64,000 bases of DNA from Isoetes taiwanensis. Its lineage: Eukaryota > Streptophyta > Lycopodiopsida > Isoetales > Isoetaceae. The notes beneath the pieces were generated by a model. The model worked only from the letters and a program-made list of their open reading frames with translations, was not told where the DNA came from and made no database searches. Where the stretch lies: NCBI GenBank assembly GCA_021234155.1, contig JAJEKV010000014.1, forward strand, positions 4,483,563-4,547,562, given 5' to 3'. Positions 11,021 to 22,472 of the stretch are shown one piece after another. The translations under genes and the position numbers were made by a program. The stretch's first letter is position 1, and each line of letters opens with the position of its first letter.

Positions 11021-11599
11021 TTACCTTTTCACCCTTTTCTTTTAAGATCTTTTATCAAAGGTAGCTTGGCATATAAGGCTTCCACCTTATATGCCTCTTT
11101 AGAAGACCTCAAGCGACTGCTACAGATTCCAGGTCCAAATCGTAACAGCTTACTGGGATAGAAGACAAATGTCCTCAGTTGTGATTCCCAATGCCCTCAC
11201 TTTTGTCATCAAATCATACATTCTTTATTAAGAAATTTGTCTCTAAGTTCCACGAACTTGCAAAGGAAACTGAATAAACTCACCCACCCAACCATAGATT
11301 CACCTATTGAATCATCCCACGGCCAGAGAGGTGGCATACGAGCAAGCCAAGAACTGCCATCGGTTAATGCCTCTCCATAGAAAACCGCTCTCATTATAGA
11401 GGCAAGTAACTTCCTTTTTACCTTTCCTTTCCGTCGTTATCCAATCACTTTTTGGCTGAAAGGTGAGAGATAAAGGTTGTCATATGTTTAGTGTATGACT
11501 CCCAATACATACGGCATGGGCCATCAAACTACTTCCTGATGCCATGTCCTCTCAAACATCCTGCCTATTCAAGGAATAGTGTACGCTGATAGCCTTTCT
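11021..11599. other. Sequence flanking the copia array, nothing recognised
   Basis: No supported gene. The last bases before 11601 are the left flank of the retroelement array. A target duplication shared with the right flank at 20755 was not found. Confidence 0.4.
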
Positions 11600-11637
11600 T
11601 GTTAGAATTTGTGCCTGGGATTTGAACCCAGAGAAAA

Positions 11638-12290
11638 ACCAATACACAGCCCTGCCACTCATACTTTGAACACGCATTGGACCACACAAGTCACTATGCA
11701 CCAAGTTCAAAATTCCTAGTGTTTTAGAAATGCGAGACCGAAAAATGTTTCTAGTCTGCTTCCCAAGCATACACCCATGGCATATTTTATGTTCACCTCC
11801 ATCTATGTTGGTAGGCAAACCCTCTACCAATTCATGTTTGCTCATAATTTTTATAGTTCCGTCACTTACATGAGCACACCTTAGATGCCATAATTCTAAA
11901 GAGTTAATACTCCCAATACAAGGAAAAGCATCCAAGCAATATAGTTTACCCCTTCTCCTAGCATATATATTTCTACCATTACCCACCATTTCACAACAAG
12001 ATGCATCAAAATTTACTTTGTACCACTGCATCTACCAAGTCTCTACATCAAATTAAATTGAACAACATACCAGAGTATATACAACCGTTTTCCAAACTCA
12101 CTTTTTCTTCACCATTGTGAAAGAACTCCAACTTTCCGCAACCTTTAACCGTGTAAATTACCATTTCCCATTTGTACACAAGGGGTCTCGATTCCTTTAA
12201 TTTTTTTATTAACTTCTCGATGCAATAATGGTCCTTTCTCGCCCCGAGAATCAATAGTTAAAGGTACTTGTTGCAAAATCCTTTCCATGG
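11638..12290 (-). pseudogene. Truncated copia protease/GAG-pre-integrase fragment (leftmost unit)
   Basis: The minus-strand frame from about 12290 begins MERILQQVPLTIDS (protease start) and then a broken protease region. At 12031-11640 it gives the GAG-pre-integrase zinc finger (WHLRCAH ... CHGCMLGKQTR) and the first integrase residues (LVHSDLCGPMRVQSMSG). It then stops abruptly at LTR-edge sequence. Integrase core, RT and RNase H are deleted. Nearly identical to the equivalent parts of the other two units. Confidence 0.8.
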
Positions 12291-12310
12291 CCACAAATTG
12301 TAACAAACTT

Positions 12311-12323
12311 TGCTCACGATACC
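12311..12323 (-). other. Copia primer-binding site (initiator Met tRNA), leftmost unit
   Basis: Read on the minus strand just inside the LTR end this is GGTATCGTGAGC. The plant tRNA-iMet complement is TGGTATCAGAGC; the only difference lies at the CAG. Confidence 0.65.
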
Positions 12324-12326
12324 CTT

Positions 12327-12887
12327 TGTTAGAATTTGTGCACGGATTTGAACCCCAGAAAAACCAATACACGACCACATTACGCCAATTGTTTGTAAAT
12401 TGGTTTAACTCTCCCCTTAATTCCTCAATGTCGATAAATTGGCTCCTTTTCAACACTCTATGCAGCAAATTACTATGCTTCAATCGCCAAAAATACTACC
12501 AGCGGTGCGGTGAATCACCCGACAACACGCCAAATGCTCTGTCGGCGGTTCTCTGGCTGATCTGCGGATCTTCCACGACAATCTGCCCAAGCTCTGCCCA
12601 AGCTCCCAACCAACTTCGTCCACACCGTGAATCGGCCACAGCCGGATTTGCACAGCTAATAGCCAAAAATCTTCTGCCTCCTGCCGGTTTTGCTTACGAC
12701 GGCTTCCTCCAACCGAATCCAAAACCTCTGTCACACCTAATTCCTTACGACCTCCCTTTTTCTTCTACGCAGATCACCGACATGCTCTTTTTTATTTTTT
12801 CTTCTTTTTTACTTTTCTTGCCACGTCATCGAAACTTCAACTACCAAAATTAACATTTTCTTGAATGCTGGATGCCAATTTCCAGCA
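12327..12887 (-). repeat. Copia LTR 1 (shared)
   Basis: Starts TGTTAGAATTTG and ends TTTCCAGCA on the plus strand, so it has TG/CA ends. It is followed at 12888 by CTCCCCCTCAG, which on the element strand is the polypurine tract CTGAGGGGGAG. It is the 3' LTR of the 12.9-16.2 kb unit and the 5' LTR of the truncated unit. Confidence 0.85.
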
Positions 12888-12900
12888 CTCCCCCTCAGCC
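12888..12900 (-). other. Copia polypurine tract, middle unit
   Basis: GGCTGAGGGGGAG on the element strand, abutting the TG of the 3' LTR; primes plus-strand synthesis. The same tract is at 16809-16821 for the right-hand unit. Confidence 0.8.
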
Positions 12901-12905
12901 AGCAT

Positions 12906-14750
12906 TCATCTTCCTGTAATGCCAATGTCTTCCCTAAACTGTACATGTTTGGCTTCATTCAATGCTTTTGTCAGGATATCTGCTTGTTGTTTACCTGTGG
13001 ATATATATTGCAAATCAATCTCACCTCTGGCAACTATTTCTCTGATGTAATGATAATGAAGATCAATATGCTTCGTCCTTGAGTGTAAGACAGGATTTTT
13101 GGCAATGGCAATACAACTCCTATTATCACAATATAATTTCGTCGGGCATGCTTGTTTTTCTCCTAATTCACTTAATAGTCGCCTCAGCCAAACGATTTCT
13201 CTGCTTGCCAGAGATGCAGATACATATTCAGACTCTGCACTAGACATCGCTACACAGTTCTGTTTCTTGCTACACCATGAGATAACTGTTCCATTGAGTT
13301 TACACAGATACCCTGTTGTGGATTTGCGTTCGTCTAAGTCTCCAGCCCAATCTGCATCTGTATAGCCAGTTAATTCTGCATAGCCGACCACCTCAGGATT
13401 TTTGTCATGACTTCTAATATAACAGATTCCAAGCTGCAAGGTACCCTTCAGATATCTAAGAACACGTTTAGCCGCAATCCAATGTTCCCAGCCTGGATTA
13501 TTCAAATATCTACTCAATAAATTTACTGCAAATGCAATGTCTGGTCTAGTGGCATTTGCCACATATAACAAACTCCCGATAAGTTCTCTGTATGGAATTC
13601 TTTGCATTTTTCTGTTGTCTTCTACAGTCACAGGAGACATATTTCCACATATCCTCTTATTAACTACCAAAGGAGTTGGTACTGGCTTACATTCTGTCAT
13701 AAAGAAATCATCCAGTATCTTTCTAATGCCCTGTACCTGTGTTAAAATCAACACCCCAGCTTGTCTATCTCTATAAACCTCCATACCCAAAAGTTTCCTC
13801 AAGCCACCGAGGTCACTCATTTGAAATCTATTTTTCAAAATATCTTTGCAATCATTTAAAATACTTTGATCACTTGCGCTCATAACGCAATCATCAACAT
13901 ATAAAGCTGTAATGCAGAATTTATCATTCACTTTCTTTATGTACAAATTACCCTCACTTTCTAATTTCTCGAATCCTTGAGATAATAGAAACCCATTTAT
14001 GCATACATACCATTGTCTAGCCGCCTGCTTAAGCCCATATACCGCCTTTTTTAGTTTGCAGACTTTGTCACCTTGCACCTCAAAGCCAACCGGCTGCTCC
14101 ATATAGATCTCTTCGTCCAAATCTCCATTCAGGAATGCAGTCTTTACATCCATATGATCAAGCTCCAAATCATGCTCCACTGCTAAAGCAATTAAAGCTC
14201 GCAAACTTGTTAGCTTGACAATAGGAGAAAATGTATCATGATAATCTTTACCATACTTCTGCGTAAAACCACGAGCCACAAGTCTTGCTTTGTACCTTTC
14301 AATTTTCCCGTCCGGTCCTTTCTTTATTTTAAAAATCCACTTACACCCGACCACATTTTTCTCTTTCGGTCGAGGTGCAAGATCATAGGTACCTGTATGT
14401 CTGAATGACTCGAGCTCTTCACACATAGCATTCCTCCACTTATCTGCATCTAGTGAATTGACAGCTTCGTCATATGTTTTAGGCTCCATGATATTTGACA
14501 CGGAAGGTGGCCGTTGCTCCCGTGTGCTTCCTAATTCATACTCTTTAAATCTTGATGGTGGTCTTCGCTCCCGAGTACTTCTACCATGCTCATTTCTCCC
14601 ATATAACGATGTATCAAAAGATACTTCCTGCTTCAATCTTTCTGCATCACTTCTATGCAAACGAGTTTCTTCCATGGGCGGCTCTTCTGCACTTACAGGT
14701 TCTAATCCCCCTACTTGCTCTTCAGTTTGCTCTTCCAAGCTTATCTCCAT
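12906..14750 (-). pseudogene. Copia reverse transcriptase and RNase H (middle unit)
   Basis: A 614-codon open stretch, the best preserved RT/RNase H of the array. It holds the copia RT entry block (GCKWIFKIKKGPDGKIERYK, ARLVARGFTQKYGKDY), MDVKTAFLNGDLDEEIYM, the catalytic YVDD, then RNase H with YTDADWAGD, SSAESEY and CDNRSCIAIA, ending at ADILTKAL. Upstream, an acid- and E/Q-rich linker joins it to the integrase. Continuity with the integrase (14810-15400) is broken near 14820, exactly where the right-hand unit keeps a GCCTGTACAACTTCTGC-type sequence, so the break may be a consensus error. Needs Gag from another element. Confidence 0.88.
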
Positions 14751-14809
14751 ACTCCGATCTTCTAGCTCTGCTACTTCACCTTCCGGTTGCTCCTCTATAT
14801 CATTATCTT

Positions 14810-15951
14810 CTACCTCTTGAGCACATTACAACCGCTTCTTTGTTCTTCCCTGTCTATGTCATCGGCATCATCATCAAACCAACCAACTGGAGCCCAAGGT
14901 TGACTTTCTTCTCTTTTTTGTGTCAAACTTTGTGTCACAACTCTATCTTTATAAAACTTAGTTTCATCAAACACCATGTCTCGACTTACATAGATTTTCC
15001 TAGTTTTGGGATCATACAATCTGTATCCCTGCTCTTCATAACCAACAAGATAAGTTTCTATGCTTCGATCGTCTAACTTGGACCGCAATTCCTCAGGTAC
15101 ATGCATATATGCTAAACAACCATATGCTCGCAATCTTTCCACAATTTGTTTTGTCCGGACCACCTCTCCTCAGGAATTCTCCCTTCAATACCAGATGATG
15201 GTAACTTGTTCTGGATGTAGCATGCAGCCTGTACTGCTTCTGCCCATAAATAGTTGGGTAACCCTGCATGTTTTAACATAGATCTTACTGCATCCATAAG
15301 AGTTCTGTTCTTTCTCTCAAAGAATACCGTTACGTTGTGGGGTATGCCTACAAGTAAATTGACGTCGGATCCCCTTCTCACGACAAAACTGCATGAATGC
15401 CCCAGACATATATTCTCCCCCTGAATCTGAGCGCAAGCATTTCAACTTCCTAGACGTCTCTCATTCAGCTTCTGCTAGATACAATTGGAATGCTTGGAAT
15501 GCTTGATCCTTTGATTTCAAAAATAACATTTTGCCCTCAGAAAAATCATCTATAAACGTCATAAAGTATGTTTTGCCACTCATACTTTGGACACGCATTG
15601 GACCACACAAGTCACTATGCACCAAGTTCAAAATTCCTAGCGTTTTAGTAATGCGAGACCGGAAAGTGTTTCTAGTCTGCTTCCCAAGCATACACCATGG
15701 CATATTTTATGTTCACCTCCATCTATGTTGGTAGGCAAACCCTCTACCAATTCATGTTTGCTCATAATTTTTATAGTTCCGTCACTTACATGAGCACACC
15801 TTAGATGCCATAATTCTAAAGAGTTAATACTCCCAATACAAGGAAAAGCATCCAAGCAATATAGTTTACCCCTTCTCCTAGCATATATATTTCTACCATT
15901 ACCCACCATTTCACAACAAGATGCATCAAAATTTACTTTGTACCCCTGCAT
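14810..15951 (-). pseudogene. Copia GAG-pre-integrase and integrase (middle unit), frameshifted
   Basis: From 15951 down: the chain around VNFDASCCEMVGNGRNIYA, the HHCC zinc finger (WHLRCAH...CHG.CLG), the integrase start with HSDLCGPM (first catalytic Asp) and TFIDDFSE. It then breaks near 15460-15380, resuming with ERKNRTLMDAVRSMLKHAG (the catalytic Glu lies in this block) and KLDDRSIETYLVGYE. At least three frame changes occur. The coding order is correct for a copia Pol. Confidence 0.82.
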
Positions 15952-16228
15952 CTACCAAGTCTGCTCTTGAAATTAAATTGAACAACATACCAGAGTATAC
16001 AACCGTTTTCCAAACTCACTTTTTCTTCACCATTGTGAAAGAACTCCAACTTTCATAACCTTTAACCGTGTAAATTACCATTTCCCATTTGTACACAAGG
16101 GGTCTCCAGATTCCTTTAATTTTTTATTAACTTCTCGATGCAATAAATGTCCTTTCTGCCCCGGAATCAATAGTTAAAGATACTTGTTGCAAAATCCCTT
16201 TCCATGGCCACAAATTGTAACAAACTTT

Positions 16229-16238
16229 GCTCGATACC
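16229..16238 (-). other. Copia primer-binding site, middle unit
   Basis: Element-strand GGTATCGAGC beside the LTR end, compared with the expected TGGTATCAGAGC; again altered only at the CAG. Confidence 0.65.
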
Positions 16239-16241
16239 CTT

Positions 16242-16808
16242 TGTTAGAATTTGTGCACAGGATTTGAACCGAGAGAAAACCAATACCACCACCACTTACG
16301 CCAATTGTTTGTAAATTGGTTTAACTCTCCCCTTAATTCCTGCAATGCGATAAATTGGCTCCTTTTCAACACTCTATCAGACAAATTACTATGCTTCAAT
16401 CGCCAAAAATACTACCAGCGAGTCTGGTGAATCACCCACGACAACACGCCAAATGCTCACAATCTGGCGGATTTCTCTGGCCGATCTGCGGATCTTCCGC
16501 GACAATCTGCCCAAGCTCGCCCAAGCTCCCAACCAACCGTCCACAGGTGAATCGACCCTGGCCGGATTTGCCTGACTAATAGCCAAAATCTTACGCCTCT
16601 CTGCCCGTTTTGCTTCGGCGGCTTCCTCCAACCGAATCCAAAACCTCTGTCACACCTAATTCCTTACGACCTCCCTTTTTCTTCTACGCAGATCACCGAC
16701 ATGCTCTTTTTTATTTTTTCTTCTTTTTTACTTTTCTTGCCACGTCATCGAAACTTCAACTACCAAAATTAACATTTTCTTGAATGCTTTGGATGCCAAT
16801 TTCAAAGA
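16242..16808 (-). repeat. Copia LTR 2 (shared)
   Basis: Same LTR as at 12327, starting TGTTAGAATTTG. The expected terminal TCCAGCA is read here as TCAAAGA before the polypurine complement, so the canonical CA end is obscured. It serves as 5' LTR for the middle unit and 3' LTR for the right unit. Confidence 0.85.
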
Positions 16809-16826
16809 CTCCCCCTCAGCCAGCAT

Positions 16827-17860
16827 TCATCTTCCTGTAATGCCAATGTCTTCCCTAAACTGTACATGTTTGGCTTCATTCAATGCTTTTGTCAGGATAT
16901 CTGCTTGTTGTTTACCTGTGGATATATATTGCAAATCAATCTCACCTCGGCAACTATTTCTCGATGTAATGATAATGAAGATCAATATGCTTAGATCCTT
17001 GAGTGTAAGACCGGGATTTTTGGCAATGGCAATACAACTCCTATTATCACAATATAATTTAAATCGGGCATGCTTGTTTTCTCCTAATTCACTTAATAGT
17101 CGCCTCGACCAAAACGATTTCTCTGCTTGCGGAGATGCGGTCCCCATATTCGGACTCTGCACTAGACATCGCTACCACCGTTCGTTTTCTTGCTACACCA
17201 TGAGATAAGCTGTTCCATTGAGTTTACCACGGATACCACTTTGTGGATTTGCGTTAAGTCTCAAGTCTCCAGCCCAATCTGCATCTGTATAGCCGATTAA
17301 TTACGCATAGCAGACCACCTCGGGATTTTTGTCATGACTTCTAATATAACAGATTCCAAGGCGCAAGGTACCCTTCGGATATCTAAGAACACGTTTAGCG
17401 CCAATCCAATGTTCCCGGCTGGATTATTCAAATATCTACTCAATAAATTTACTGCAAATGCAATGTCTGGTCTAGTGGCATTTGCCACATATAACAAACT
17501 CCCGATAAGTTCTCTGTATGGAATTCTTTGCATTTTTTACATTGTCTTCTCTGATCCACGGGGAGACATATTTCCACATATCCTCTTATTAACTACCAAA
17601 GGAGTTGGTACTGGCTTACATTCTGTCATAAAGAAATCATCCAGTATCTTTCTAATGCCCTGTACCTGTGTTAAAATCAACACCCCAGCTTGTCTATCTC
17701 TATAAACCTCCATACCCAAAAGTTTCCTCAAGCCACCGAGGTCACTCATTTGAAATCTATTTTTCAAAATATCTTTGCAATCATTTAAAATACTTTGATC
17801 ACTTGCGCTCATAACGCAAATCATCAACATATAAAAGTCGTAATCACGAGAATTTATCAT
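16827..17860 (-). pseudogene. Copia RT C-terminus and RNase H (right unit), heavily broken
   Basis: Same sequence as 12906-13950 but interrupted by at least four frame changes near 17160-17300, 17535 and 17850. YVDD is damaged at about 17820 and the RNase H aspartate and glutamate blocks are split. Comparison base by base with the middle unit shows that most changes fall at CAG or CTG (for example ACCTCTGGCAA against ACCTCGGCAA). Confidence 0.82.
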
Positions 17861-19418
17861 TCACTTTCTTTATGTACAAATTACCCTCACTTTCTAATTT
17901 CTCGAATCCTTGAGATAATAGAAACCCATTTATGCATACATACCATTGTCTAGCCGCCTGCTTAAGCCCATATACCGCCTTTTTTAGTTTGCAGACTTTG
18001 TCACCTTGCACCTCAAAGCCAACCGGCTGCTCCATATAGATCTCTTCGTCCAAATCTCCATTCAGGAATGCAGTCTTTACATCCATATGATCAAGCTCCA
18101 AATCATGCTCCACTGCTAAAGCAATTAAAGCTCGCAAACTTGTTAGCTTGACAATAGGAGAAAATGTATCATGATAATCTTTACCATACTTCTGCGTAAA
18201 ACCACGAGCCACAAGTCTTGCTTTGTACCTTTCAATTTTCCCGTCCGGTCCTTTCTTTATTTTAAAAATCCACTTACACCCGACCACATTTTTCTCTTTC
18301 GGTCGAGGTGCAAGATCATAGGTACCTGTATGTCTGAATGACTCGAGCTCTTCACACATAGCATTCCTCCACTTATCTGCATCTAGTGAATTGACAGCTT
18401 CGTCATATGTTTTAGGCTCCATGATATTTGACACGGAAGGTGGCCGTTGCTCCCGTGTGCTTCCTAATTCATACTCTTTAAATCTTGATGGTGGTCTTCG
18501 CTCCCGAGTACTTCTACCATGCTCATTTCTCCCATATAACGATGTATCAAAAGATACTCCCTGCTTCAATCTTTCTGCATCACTTCTATGCAAACGAGTT
18601 TCTTCCATGGGCGGCTCTTCTGCACTTACAGGTTCTAATCCCCCTACTTGCTCTTCAGTTTGCTCTTCCAAGCTTATCTCCATACTCCGATCTTCTAGCT
18701 CTGCTACTTCACCTTCCGGTTGCTCCTCTATATCATTATCTTCTACCTCTTGAGCCTGTACAACTTCTGCTTGCTGTTCTTCCCTGTCTATGTCATCGGC
18801 ATCATCATCAAACCAACCAACTGGAGCCCAAGGTTGACTTTCTTCTCTTTTTTGTGTCAAACTTTGTGTCACAACTCTATCTTTATAAAACTTAGTTTCA
18901 TCAAACACCATGTCTCGACTTACATAGATTTTCCTAGTTTTGGGATCATACAATCTGTATCCCTGCTCTTCATAACCAACAAGATAAGTTTCTATGCTTC
19001 GATCGTCTAACTTGGACCGCAATTCCTCAGGTACATGCATATATGCTAAACAACCATATGCTCGCAATCTTTCCACAGACTGTTTTTGTCCAGACCACAC
19101 CTCCTCAGGAATTCTCCCTTCAATACCAGATGATGGTAACTTGTTCTGGATGCAGCATGCAGCCTGTACTGCTTCTGCCCATAAATAGTTGGGTAACCCT
19201 GCATGTTTTAACATAGATCTTACTGCATCCATAAGAGTTCTGTTCTTTCTCTCAGCAATACCGTTACATTGTGGGGTATGCATGCAAGTAAATTGACGTC
19301 GGATCCCCTTCTCACGACAAAACTGCATGAATGCCCCAGACATATATTCTCCCCCTGAATCTGAGCGCAAGCGTTTCAACTTCCTAGACGTCTCTCGTTC
19401 AGCTTCTGCTAGATACAA
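17844..19418 (-). pseudogene. Copia integrase and reverse transcriptase N-terminal part (right unit)
   Basis: A 524-codon open stretch joining the integrase catalytic core (SDSGGEYMSGAFMQFCREKG with the second Asp, CNGIAERKNRTLMDAV with the Glu), the integrase C-terminal domain, the acidic linker and RT up to YIKKVNDKF. This unit is intact precisely where the middle unit is broken, so together they show what the parent Pol looked like. Confidence 0.88.
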
Positions 19419-19572
19419 CTGGAATGCCTGGAATGCTTGATCCTTTGATTTCAGAAAATAACATTTTGCCCTCCGAAAAAATCATCTATAAACGTCATAA
19501 AGTATGTTTTGCCACTCATACTTTGAACACGCGTTGGACCACACAAGTCACTATGCACCAAGTTCAAAATTC

Positions 19573-19890
19573 CTAGTGTTTTAGAAATCTTGAGACCAGA
19601 AAAATGTTTCTAGTCCGCTTCCCAAGCATACACCCATGGCATATTTTATGTTCACCTCCATCTATGTTGGTAGGCAAACCCTCTACCAATTCATGTTTGC
19701 TCATAATTTTTATAGTTCCGTCACTTACATGAGCACACCTTAGATGCCATAATTCTAAAGAGTTAATACTCCCAATACAAGGAAAAGCATCCAAGCAATA
19801 TAGTTTACCCCTTCTCCTAGCATATATATTTCTACCATTACCCACCATTTCACAACAAGATGCATCAAAATTTACTTTGTACCACTGCAT
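19573..19890 (-). pseudogene. Copia GAG-pre-integrase domain (right unit)
   Basis: Zinc finger domain with HLRCAH and CHGCMLG, nearly identical to the other two units. It is separated from the integrase ORF by frame changes around 19460-19580. Confidence 0.82.
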
Positions 19891-20171
19891 CTACCAAGTG
19901 CAAGCTTGAAATTAAATTGAACAACATACCGAGGAGTATACAACACGTTTTCCAAACTCACTTTTTCTTCACCATTGTGAAAGAACTCCAACTTTCATAA
20001 CCTTTAACCGTGTAAATTACCATTTCCCATTTGTACACAAGGGTCTCAGATTCCTTTAATTTTTTTTATTAACTTCTCTCGATGCAATAGGTCCTTTACG
20101 CCCCGAGAATCAATAGTTAAAGGTATCTTTTGCAAAATCCCTTTCCATGGCCACAAATTGTAACAAACTTT

Positions 20172-20183
20172 GCTCGATACCAT
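20172..20183 (-). other. Copia primer-binding site, right unit
   Basis: Element-strand ATGGTATCGAGC directly after the LTR; matches the tRNA-iMet complement except at the CAG. Confidence 0.7.
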
Positions 20184-20754
20184 TGTTAGAATTTGTGCAC
20201 GGGATTTGAACCCGAGAAAAACCAATACCACCCGACCACGCTTATACGCCAATTGTTTGTAAATTGGTTTAACTCTCCCCTTAATTCCTCACATCGATAA
20301 ATTGGCTCCTTTTCAACACTCTATGCAGCAAATTACTATGCTTCAATCTGCCAAAAATACTACCAACAGCGGTGCGGTGAATCACCCACAACAACTTGCC
20401 AAATGCTCACAATCTGGCGGATTTCTGTGATCTGCCGGATCTTCCGACAATCTGCCCAAGCTCTTGCCCAAGCTCCCAACCAACCGTCCACAGTGAATCG
20501 GCCCTGGCCCGGATTTGCCAACTAATAGCCAAAAAATCTTACGCCTCCTGCCGGTTTTGCTTACGACGGCTTCCTCCAACCGAATCCAAAACCTCTGTCA
20601 CACCTAATTCCTTACGACCTCCCTTTTTCTTCTACGCAGATCACCGACATGCTCTTTTTTATTTTTTCTTCTTTTTTACTTTTCTTGCCACGTCATCGAA
20701 ACTTCAACTACCAAAATTAACATTTTCTTGAATGCTGGATGCCAATTTCCAGCA
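20184..20754 (-). repeat. Copia LTR 3 (outer 5' LTR)
   Basis: TGTTAGAATTTG ... TTTCCAGCA, TG/CA ends, followed by unrelated sequence (TCTAATACC). Confidence 0.85.
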
Positions 20755-21819
20755 TCTAATACCTCATATAGCTCTAGGTCCCTCCCAAGGTTGAGCATTT
20801 TCCAAATGCGCAAGACCAATTCATTTGGCCCTCGACCCATAGAACAGAGATCTATCTACAGAGATTCCGGTAACTGTTACTTAGCCAATTTCTAGCTAGA
20901 ATCATAATAGCCCACTAGGGTCAAACACAACGGACCTCAGTTGTTGCGATCTCCAGGAATGACAAACGATCCATTCTCAAATGTGATAGGCCTCCCACAT
21001 TCAGCTGCTAGATACACTTCTTTAAGCGTCCACTGTATTAAAAGAGCTATGCTTTCTGTCATCCGGCTTCCATTTGCGTACATATGATATATTATGGCAT
21101 TATCCATCCGGCTTCCATGTGCATACATATGATATATTACGGCCTAGCTAATGGTTTGATGCCTTTTGATGGCACATCACTCTCCCAATGTTTGAAGCAA
21201 CACATGCATCCAGGATTATCTACATAAATCCCTCTTGAGGCACAAAGCTCTCCCAGGGGTGACAATACCGGGTCATTCAACGTGATATCCACCTATCGAG
21301 GGTGCCCGTGTTTCCATCCTTGCTCTTAACCCAGGTGGATTCCAAAAGCTAATAGAAGCTCCTGTTTTAAGGTTTCTTTGATATATAGCTACAAAAATGT
21401 GTAACGCCTTCAAGTAAACAAAAGGGGCTTGTCTCAAGCTTCTCTTTGTGCAGGAGGGAGATAAGAAAGCGACTTTGAGTTTTTAGTGCAGATGGTTCGG
21501 AATGCACAGATACAGAATGCAAGACATACCATAGCTAAAAAATCTGCCATAGCTACAGTTATGATGGATATAACTCGAAAGAAATCGTATCCACCGCTGA
21601 ATCCCCCAAAAAACTTCACCATGACTCGCAAGAAACTCCGCCATAACCCGAGCCAACAATTTCTATTTGGAATACCGCATGTGAATCTGAACTAAGCATT
21701 AATTACGTAGTAAATAATTGTGCATTTGTTCCATATGGTTTTGTTATGATCTAGAGCTTGCATTGCCTAGTTCCTTGACGTGCCCCTTTCTCCTCCAAGA
21801 TGGACACACGCACATCTTC
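20755..21819. other. Intergenic with a short tandem duplication
   Basis: No supported gene. A 45-bp unit (CATCCGGCTTCCAT, then CATATGATATATTA) is repeated at 21060-21104 and 21105-21146. Confidence 0.55.
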
Positions 21820-21821
21820 CT

Positions 21822-22120
21822 TCCCAATGGTTGATTATTGTGCAAAAAAAATTCTAGTGTCTACACTTAGTTAGATAACCCGTCAAACCTAGCAAAAACT
21901 CTCATATCGACACTTAGTTAACTAACACGTCAAACCTAACATCGAGGAAACTCATTACGTAATTTAAAAGCAATGGCCATTTAGTAAGTTTGAAAATACC
22001 GGTATTGTTTGACTTTTTTCCAATTGGTTGATTATTATGCAAACAAAACTTCTTAGTGTCTACACTTAGTTAGTTGACCCGTCAAACATGACAAAAATTC
22101 TAGTGTTAGTTGACACGTTA
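21822..22120. repeat. Iteron-like direct repeats upstream of the HUH gene
   Basis: A block starting CAAT(T)GGTTGATTATT(A/G)TGCAAA occurs at about 21826 and 22020. Inside and between these, ACACTTAGTTAG followed by (A/C)CCGTCAAAC-type words recurs at about 21863, 21913 and 22062, with a degenerate copy near 22104. The arrangement is a short tandem array about 350 bp upstream of the Rep-like ORF. Confidence 0.6.
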
Positions 22121-22203
22121 ATGTGTCCGAAATTGGAATTGGTATATTTATAACTTAAGGTTTGTGAAGGTTTTATGGGGGTATTCGTATGTGATACCGT
22201 ATA

Positions 22204-22434
22204 TTGATGATGGTGGCAACTGGGATTCCTAACCCTGGAATCTTGGGCGGGCATATTGGAGTTCCGGATGCCTGGTTGGCCGGAACTGGTGGTTCCTCCT
22301 TGGGCTGCTGCGGGGATGGCGGCTCTCCGGGTGATGTGTCGGCTGTGTGTTTTGTTTCCTTATTTGTTTCTGTGGATAAGCTGGGGTCGCGGGTGTTGGC
22401 GGGTAGCGGAGGTGCAGTATTGAAGAAGACAGAG
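22204..22434 (+). CDS. Possible 5' exon of the HUH gene
   Basis: An open frame starting ATGATGGTGGC, Gly/Ser/Val rich, runs to a strong donor (AGACAGAG|GTAAGA). An intron could end within the next 60 bp before the Rep-like frame. Equally it could be 5' leader, with the ATG at 22473 as the real start. Confidence 0.3.
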
Positions 22435-22472
22435 GTAAGATTTTTTCCTGTGCCATTGTATTTATATCTGCC

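Larger units (their letters stand above)
11601..20754 (-). mobile_element. Tandem Ty1/copia array: truncated unit, LTR, unit, LTR, unit, LTR
   Basis: All coding sequence is on the minus strand, so the array reads 5' to 3' from 20754 down. LTRs (TG...CA, 561-571 bp) lie at 12327-12887, 16242-16808 and 20184-20754. Two complete internal regions lie between them. A third begins upstream of the 12327 LTR and is truncated: at 11601-11640 about 45 bp of LTR edge is fused directly to integrase sequence. Adjacent units share one LTR, the pattern expected from unequal or intrachromosomal LTR recombination. Each internal region goes from the primer-binding site straight into the protease, so gag is missing from all units. 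Confidence 0.88.

Noticed and set aside
13017-17330. Cytosine deamination (RIP-like or methylation decay) as the cause of copia unit differences
   Set aside because: Most differences at CAG/CTG change length or give CGG/CCG-type strings, not the TAG/CAA/TTG/CTA expected from C-to-T.
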